Positions 61,797 to 64,000 of a stretch of 64,000 nucleotides of DNA are shown piece after piece. The position numbers and the translations under genes are program-made. Under the pieces are notes generated by a model. The model was not told the DNA's origin, did no database searches, and saw only the letters and a list, made by a program, of their open reading frames with translations. Position 1 is the first letter of the stretch. Each line of letters begins with the position of its first letter. The DNA is from Archangium violaceum. GTDB lineage: Bacteria; Myxococcota; Myxococcia; Myxococcales; Myxococcaceae. The DNA lies in NCBI RefSeq assembly GCF_016887565.1, contig NZ_CP069396.1, forward strand, positions 9,654,001-9,718,000, given 5' to 3'.

Positions 61797-61828
61797 GGGC
61801 CTTGAACGAAAGTTCAAGGCCCTTTTCA
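61797..61828 (+). terminator. Rho-independent terminator after tRNA-Asn
   Basis: GGGCCTTGAAC (61797-61807), loop GAAA, GTTCAAGGCCC (61812-61822), then TTTT: a perfect 11 bp stem with a stable tetraloop and T-tract. Confidence 0.88.
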
Positions 61829-62003
61829 TTTGCCCTCCCCTGCCCGTGGGCAAAATACGGGCAACCCCCCGGACGTTCTCCCCAATGGAGGGCGCGGGCG
61901 CATGGGTGAAAGCACGGGCAAGAGCCAGGACTACGCGGAGACGTAGGAGGGTGGGTTCATCCGCCACGACTCCAGGGGTCGCAAGGTCTACGTCATCCGC
62001 CGG

Positions 62004-62954
62004 ATGATCAACGGGCGGAACTACAAGGTCAGCACGCGGGCGACCACGCTCCGAGCGGCCATGGAACAGCTCAAGCGGTTCGAGACCGACCCGGAGCACT
62101 ACAACCCGGCGGGCTCGTCCCACGAGGAGCCCATCTACCTGGACGCGCCGCTCGCGGCTGAATTCCTCGCCTACTCGCGCGACGTGGACAAGAACAGCCC
62201 CACCTGGGTGAAGAAGCAGCAGGGCTACCTCGCGTGGTGGGTCGACCAACTCAAGAGCCGGGACCTGCGGAAGGTCACGCTCCTCGATGACATCCTCCCC
62301 GCCCTGGAGCGAGTGAAGGCCCGGGGTCATCGGATCGCGGTCCTCAAGCGCGTCTACTCGTGGTTGCGCAAGGTGAAGCACGTCCTCTCGGTGGCCGAGG
62401 ATCCGACCTTCGGGCGGCTCACCGTGCCCCAGGCCCGGCCCGAACAGTGGAAGCGGGACAAGGTGATTCCCCGGGAGCACTACCTCCTGGCCCGAGAGCA
62501 CCTTGCGCCTCACTGGCGCGATGGGATGGACGTGCAGGCGGGCACCGGCTGGCACGTCTCCGAACTGGTGCGCTTCGCCAAGATGGGGAGCGTGGAGCCG
62601 TACCGAGGCGAGGCCGAGGGGATCGCGGGCGTGCTGGTGTGTCCGCAGACCAAGAGCGGCGAGCCCTTGCGCACCGCCGTGTCCGCCGAGGTGCTGGAAG
62701 CCGGGAAGCGGCTGGTGGAGCGGGGCTCGTTCAGCTTCGAGAAGTACGCCCTGGCCATCAAGGGCGCCTGCAAGGTGGCGGGCATCCCGCTCTTCACGCC
62801 GGGACGGTTCCGGCATTCCGTCGCCACCTGGGCCATCGAGAAGGGAGCGGACCCAGCCTCGGTGGCGGCCTTCCTCAACCACAAGAGCCCAGCGACTACG
62901 CGGCGCTTCTACGCGACGCATGCCGTCCCAACGAAGGTTCCCACTCTATGTTGA
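62004..62954 (+). CDS. Tyrosine recombinase/integrase, 5' region interrupted by an amber codon
   Basis: The frame from ATG 62004 gives 316 residues. An N-terminal core-binding domain (FLAYSRDVDKNSPTWVKKQQGYLAWWVDQL) is followed by a catalytic domain with GRFRHSVATWAIEKGADPASVAAFLNHKSPATTRRFYATH (HxxR-type box, His and nucleophilic Tyr). The first catalytic Arg box reads AGTGWHVSELVRF with His in place of Arg, which is atypical. In the same frame, an upstream ATG at 61902 (MGESTGKSQDYAET) runs into TAG at 61944-61946 and then continues EGGFIRHDSRGRKVYVIRR into this gene. That makes the true gene probably start at 61902, with TAC or TAT mutated to TAG. It may be inactive, rely on restart at 62004, or be read through. 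Confidence 0.75.
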   Translation: MINGRNYKVSTRATTLRAAMEQLKRFETDPEHYNPAGSSHEEPIYLDAPLAAEFLAYSRDVDKNSPTWVKKQQGYLAWWVDQLKSRDLRKVTLLDDILPALERVKARGHRIAVLKRVYSWLRKVKHVLSVAEDPTFGRLTVPQARPEQWKRDKVIPREHYLLAREHLAPHWRDGMDVQAGTGWHVSELVRFAKMGSVEPYRGEAEGIAGVLVCPQTKSGEPLRTAVSAEVLEAGKRLVERGSFSFEKYALAIKGACKVAGIPLFTPGRFRHSVATWAIEKGADPASVAAFLNHKSPATTRRFYATHAVPTKVPTLC

Positions 62955-63084
62955 ATTCCACCATTGAGCCTGCCCCCTCCCGATGAACAGATGGCAGATT
63001 TCGTCAGGCCGGGGAGGCGGCGACGACAACTCGTGAAGAATCCCAGGATTCGAATTGTGTGACGGGAAATTGGAGGTGGGCACG

Positions 63085-63732
63085 ATGCCCTTGGACCTGC
63101 ACCAGTTGATGAAGGACCTGTCGGCTAGGCGAAGCGTATTTCACTCTGAAGCGGATTTTCAACATGCGCTGGCTTGGCAAATCCAGATGCAGCATCAAGA
63201 CCGGAAGATCCGGCTTGAGTATCCCGCCTTCGGGATCGGCAGACAGAATGATGCCCTCGACATCTGGGTGGAAGACACCGCAGGTTGTGTTAGTGCCATT
63301 GAGGTGAAGTACATTACGCATGACCTAAACGCTCTCATAAACGGCGAGTCCTTTGCTCTCGTTAACCAAGGGGCTACCTCTCAAAAGCGGTTTGACTACC
63401 TGGAAGATATTCGGCGCCTGGAGTCACTGCTAACGGGCCCGGCACGTTTGGTCGGGTATGCCCTGTTTCTGACGAACAACAACGTGTACTGGAACAGCGC
63501 TGCTCGCTCCGCTAAGACGGATGCGTTTCCGCATACCTTTCGAGAAGGCGAGACCGTCTCGGGACAGCTTGCCTGGAAGCCCGGCATCCCCAACGGGACC
63601 CGGGGGCCTCGCGCAGAGTCTTTAACGTTGACTGGGCGGTATACGATGAACTGGAGGCAGTACGCTACCGTACAGGGTACGGGTTATGGCGAGTTCCGTT
63701 ACGTCCTGGTCACGCTCCAGGGCTCCATTTGA
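63085..63732 (+). CDS. PD-(D/E)xK-like protein of the accessory island
   Basis: A 215-residue protein I do not recognise by name. The pattern FHSEADFQHALAWQI (Glu22), DALDIWV (Asp59), then AIEVKY (Glu73-x-Lys75) fits the PD-(D/E)xK nuclease core. The C-terminal half contains LTNNNVYWNSAARSAKTDAFPHTFREG and is unplaced. It could be a defence or restriction-type nuclease. ATG 63085 follows GGAGGTG at 7 bases and was preferred to a start 30 bases upstream. Codon use is less GC-biased than in the rest of the window, as expected for transferred DNA. Confidence 0.65.
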   Translation: MPLDLHQLMKDLSARRSVFHSEADFQHALAWQIQMQHQDRKIRLEYPAFGIGRQNDALDIWVEDTAGCVSAIEVKYITHDLNALINGESFALVNQGATSQKRFDYLEDIRRLESLLTGPARLVGYALFLTNNNVYWNSAARSAKTDAFPHTFREGETVSGQLAWKPGIPNGTRGPRAESLTLTGRYTMNWRQYATVQGTGYGEFRYVLVTLQGSI

Positions 63733-63798
63733 GGTGACATTACTTTCCAGAGGCCGCCCTTAGTACGACCCGGTCACTTCCCCAGGGGCACTGCGGCT

Positions 63799-63823
63799 CT
63801 CCGAGGGGAAATCCTCCTCGGAG
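63799..63823. terminator. Hairpin between convergent genes
   Basis: CTCCGAGG (63799-63806) pairs with CCTCGGAG (63816-63823) in an 8 bp stem; no T-tract on either side. It could weakly end both convergent transcripts. Confidence 0.35.
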
Positions 63824-63849
63824 GGCGCTCGAAGCGACCGGTAGTCTAG

Positions 63850-64000
63850 CTAGGTGCGCAGGCGCTGGCGTGGGCGCACTCTCAGCTTGGCCCTCAACTG
63901 GCTATAGAGCCGGGCTTCTTGGTGCGTAGCGTCCTCCAAGACGACCACCAGAGCATAGGGTTCTTCCTCCACTTCCCCAAGCGCCCAGTTCCGAACCTGG
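63850..64000 (-). CDS. C-terminal end of a gene running off the right edge
   Basis: On the minus strand a frame open from the edge ends at TAG 63850-63852. It encodes about 49 residues (QVRNWALGEVEEEPYALVVV, then EDATHQEARLYSQLRAKLRV and a basic tail). The alternation of a beta strand and an amphipathic helix looks protein-like, but there is no recognisable family and the fragment is short. Confidence 0.4.
   Translation of the reverse strand, partial: QVRNWALGEVEEEPYALVVVLEDATHQEARLYSQLRAKLRVRPRQRLRT

Larger units (their letters stand above)
61776..64000 (+). mobile_element. Left part of a probable tRNA-Asn-associated integrated element
   Basis: The stretch begins right after tRNA-Asn with a terminator and a tyrosine recombinase and then falls in GC (about 52-55% by eye around 63080-63730, against 68-70% elsewhere). 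It carries an accessory gene and an unfinished gene at the edge. No second attachment site is in the window, so the extent is unknown. Confidence 0.5.

Overview
The window is uniformly GC-rich (about 68-70% by eye, third positions nearly all G/C) and looks like a myxobacterial chromosome of the Cystobacterineae type (Myxococcus, Archangium, Cystobacter and relatives). The pointers are an mglBA pair, several large TPR envelope proteins, two transmembrane Ser/Thr kinases, a zinc-ribbon/GYF/TPR protein of the Glt type, and a separate gliding-machine-like gene block. No tools were run: family names come from motifs and recall.

Layout. 1-3647 (-) is a partial secreted GH92 alpha-mannosidase lipoprotein. 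3813-9006 (+) holds an aldo/keto reductase, radC, a DUF3006 protein, recQ and a GNAT protein. 9029-12854 (-) is a 1149-residue TPR membrane protein plus a small membrane partner. 12926-17447 mixes a small lipoprotein, an SDR, an acyltransferase, a DUF2252 protein and a DUF4136 lipoprotein. In the 13346-13650 gap I see a textbook sigma-54 promoter, two upstream palindromes and a three-hairpin RNA with an intrinsic terminator, which I read as a small regulatory RNA gene. 17650-20814 (+) is a Ser/Thr kinase fused to 42-residue TPRs. 20900-23955 (-) is a three-gene glycan cluster. 24172-28257 (+) is the zinc-ribbon/GYF/TPR protein.

28349-30972 is a translation block: serS, four tRNA-Ser genes, tRNA-Arg(ACG), tadA (whose substrate is that tRNA-Arg) and the 4.5S SRP RNA with a strong terminator. 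It is followed by a GT22-type glycosyltransferase (-) and by dnaX-ybaB-recR (+). dnaX is split between two reading frames, with the tau-type C-terminus in the +1 frame.

35865-41125 (-) encodes a kinase whose extracytoplasmic end is a GltG/TonB-like domain, a FecR-domain protein and a secreted CarboxypepD_reg protein. 41458-55296 (+) is the most interesting stretch: mglB, mglA, two secreted coiled-coil/TPR proteins, then homologues of the gliding-machine proteins GltD, GltE, GltF and GltG in that order. A lone cyclic-nucleotide-binding domain protein and a small secreted coiled-coil protein follow, then a beta-barrel and an OPX lipoprotein resembling the WzpB/WzaB export pair of Myxococcus. 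The order suggests a polarity-GTPase-linked envelope machine next to a polysaccharide exit port.

55301-61504 (-) is an operon-like run of rsmB, ldcA, a beta-lactamase-family hydrolase, mpl, a TlpA-like lipoprotein and an inositol monophosphatase; ldcA and mpl point to murein-peptide recycling. At 61703 a tRNA-Asn gene is followed by an atypical tyrosine recombinase with an in-frame amber codon in its 5' region and by lower-GC accessory DNA encoding a PD-(D/E)xK-like protein. This is probably the left end of an integrated element that runs off the window.
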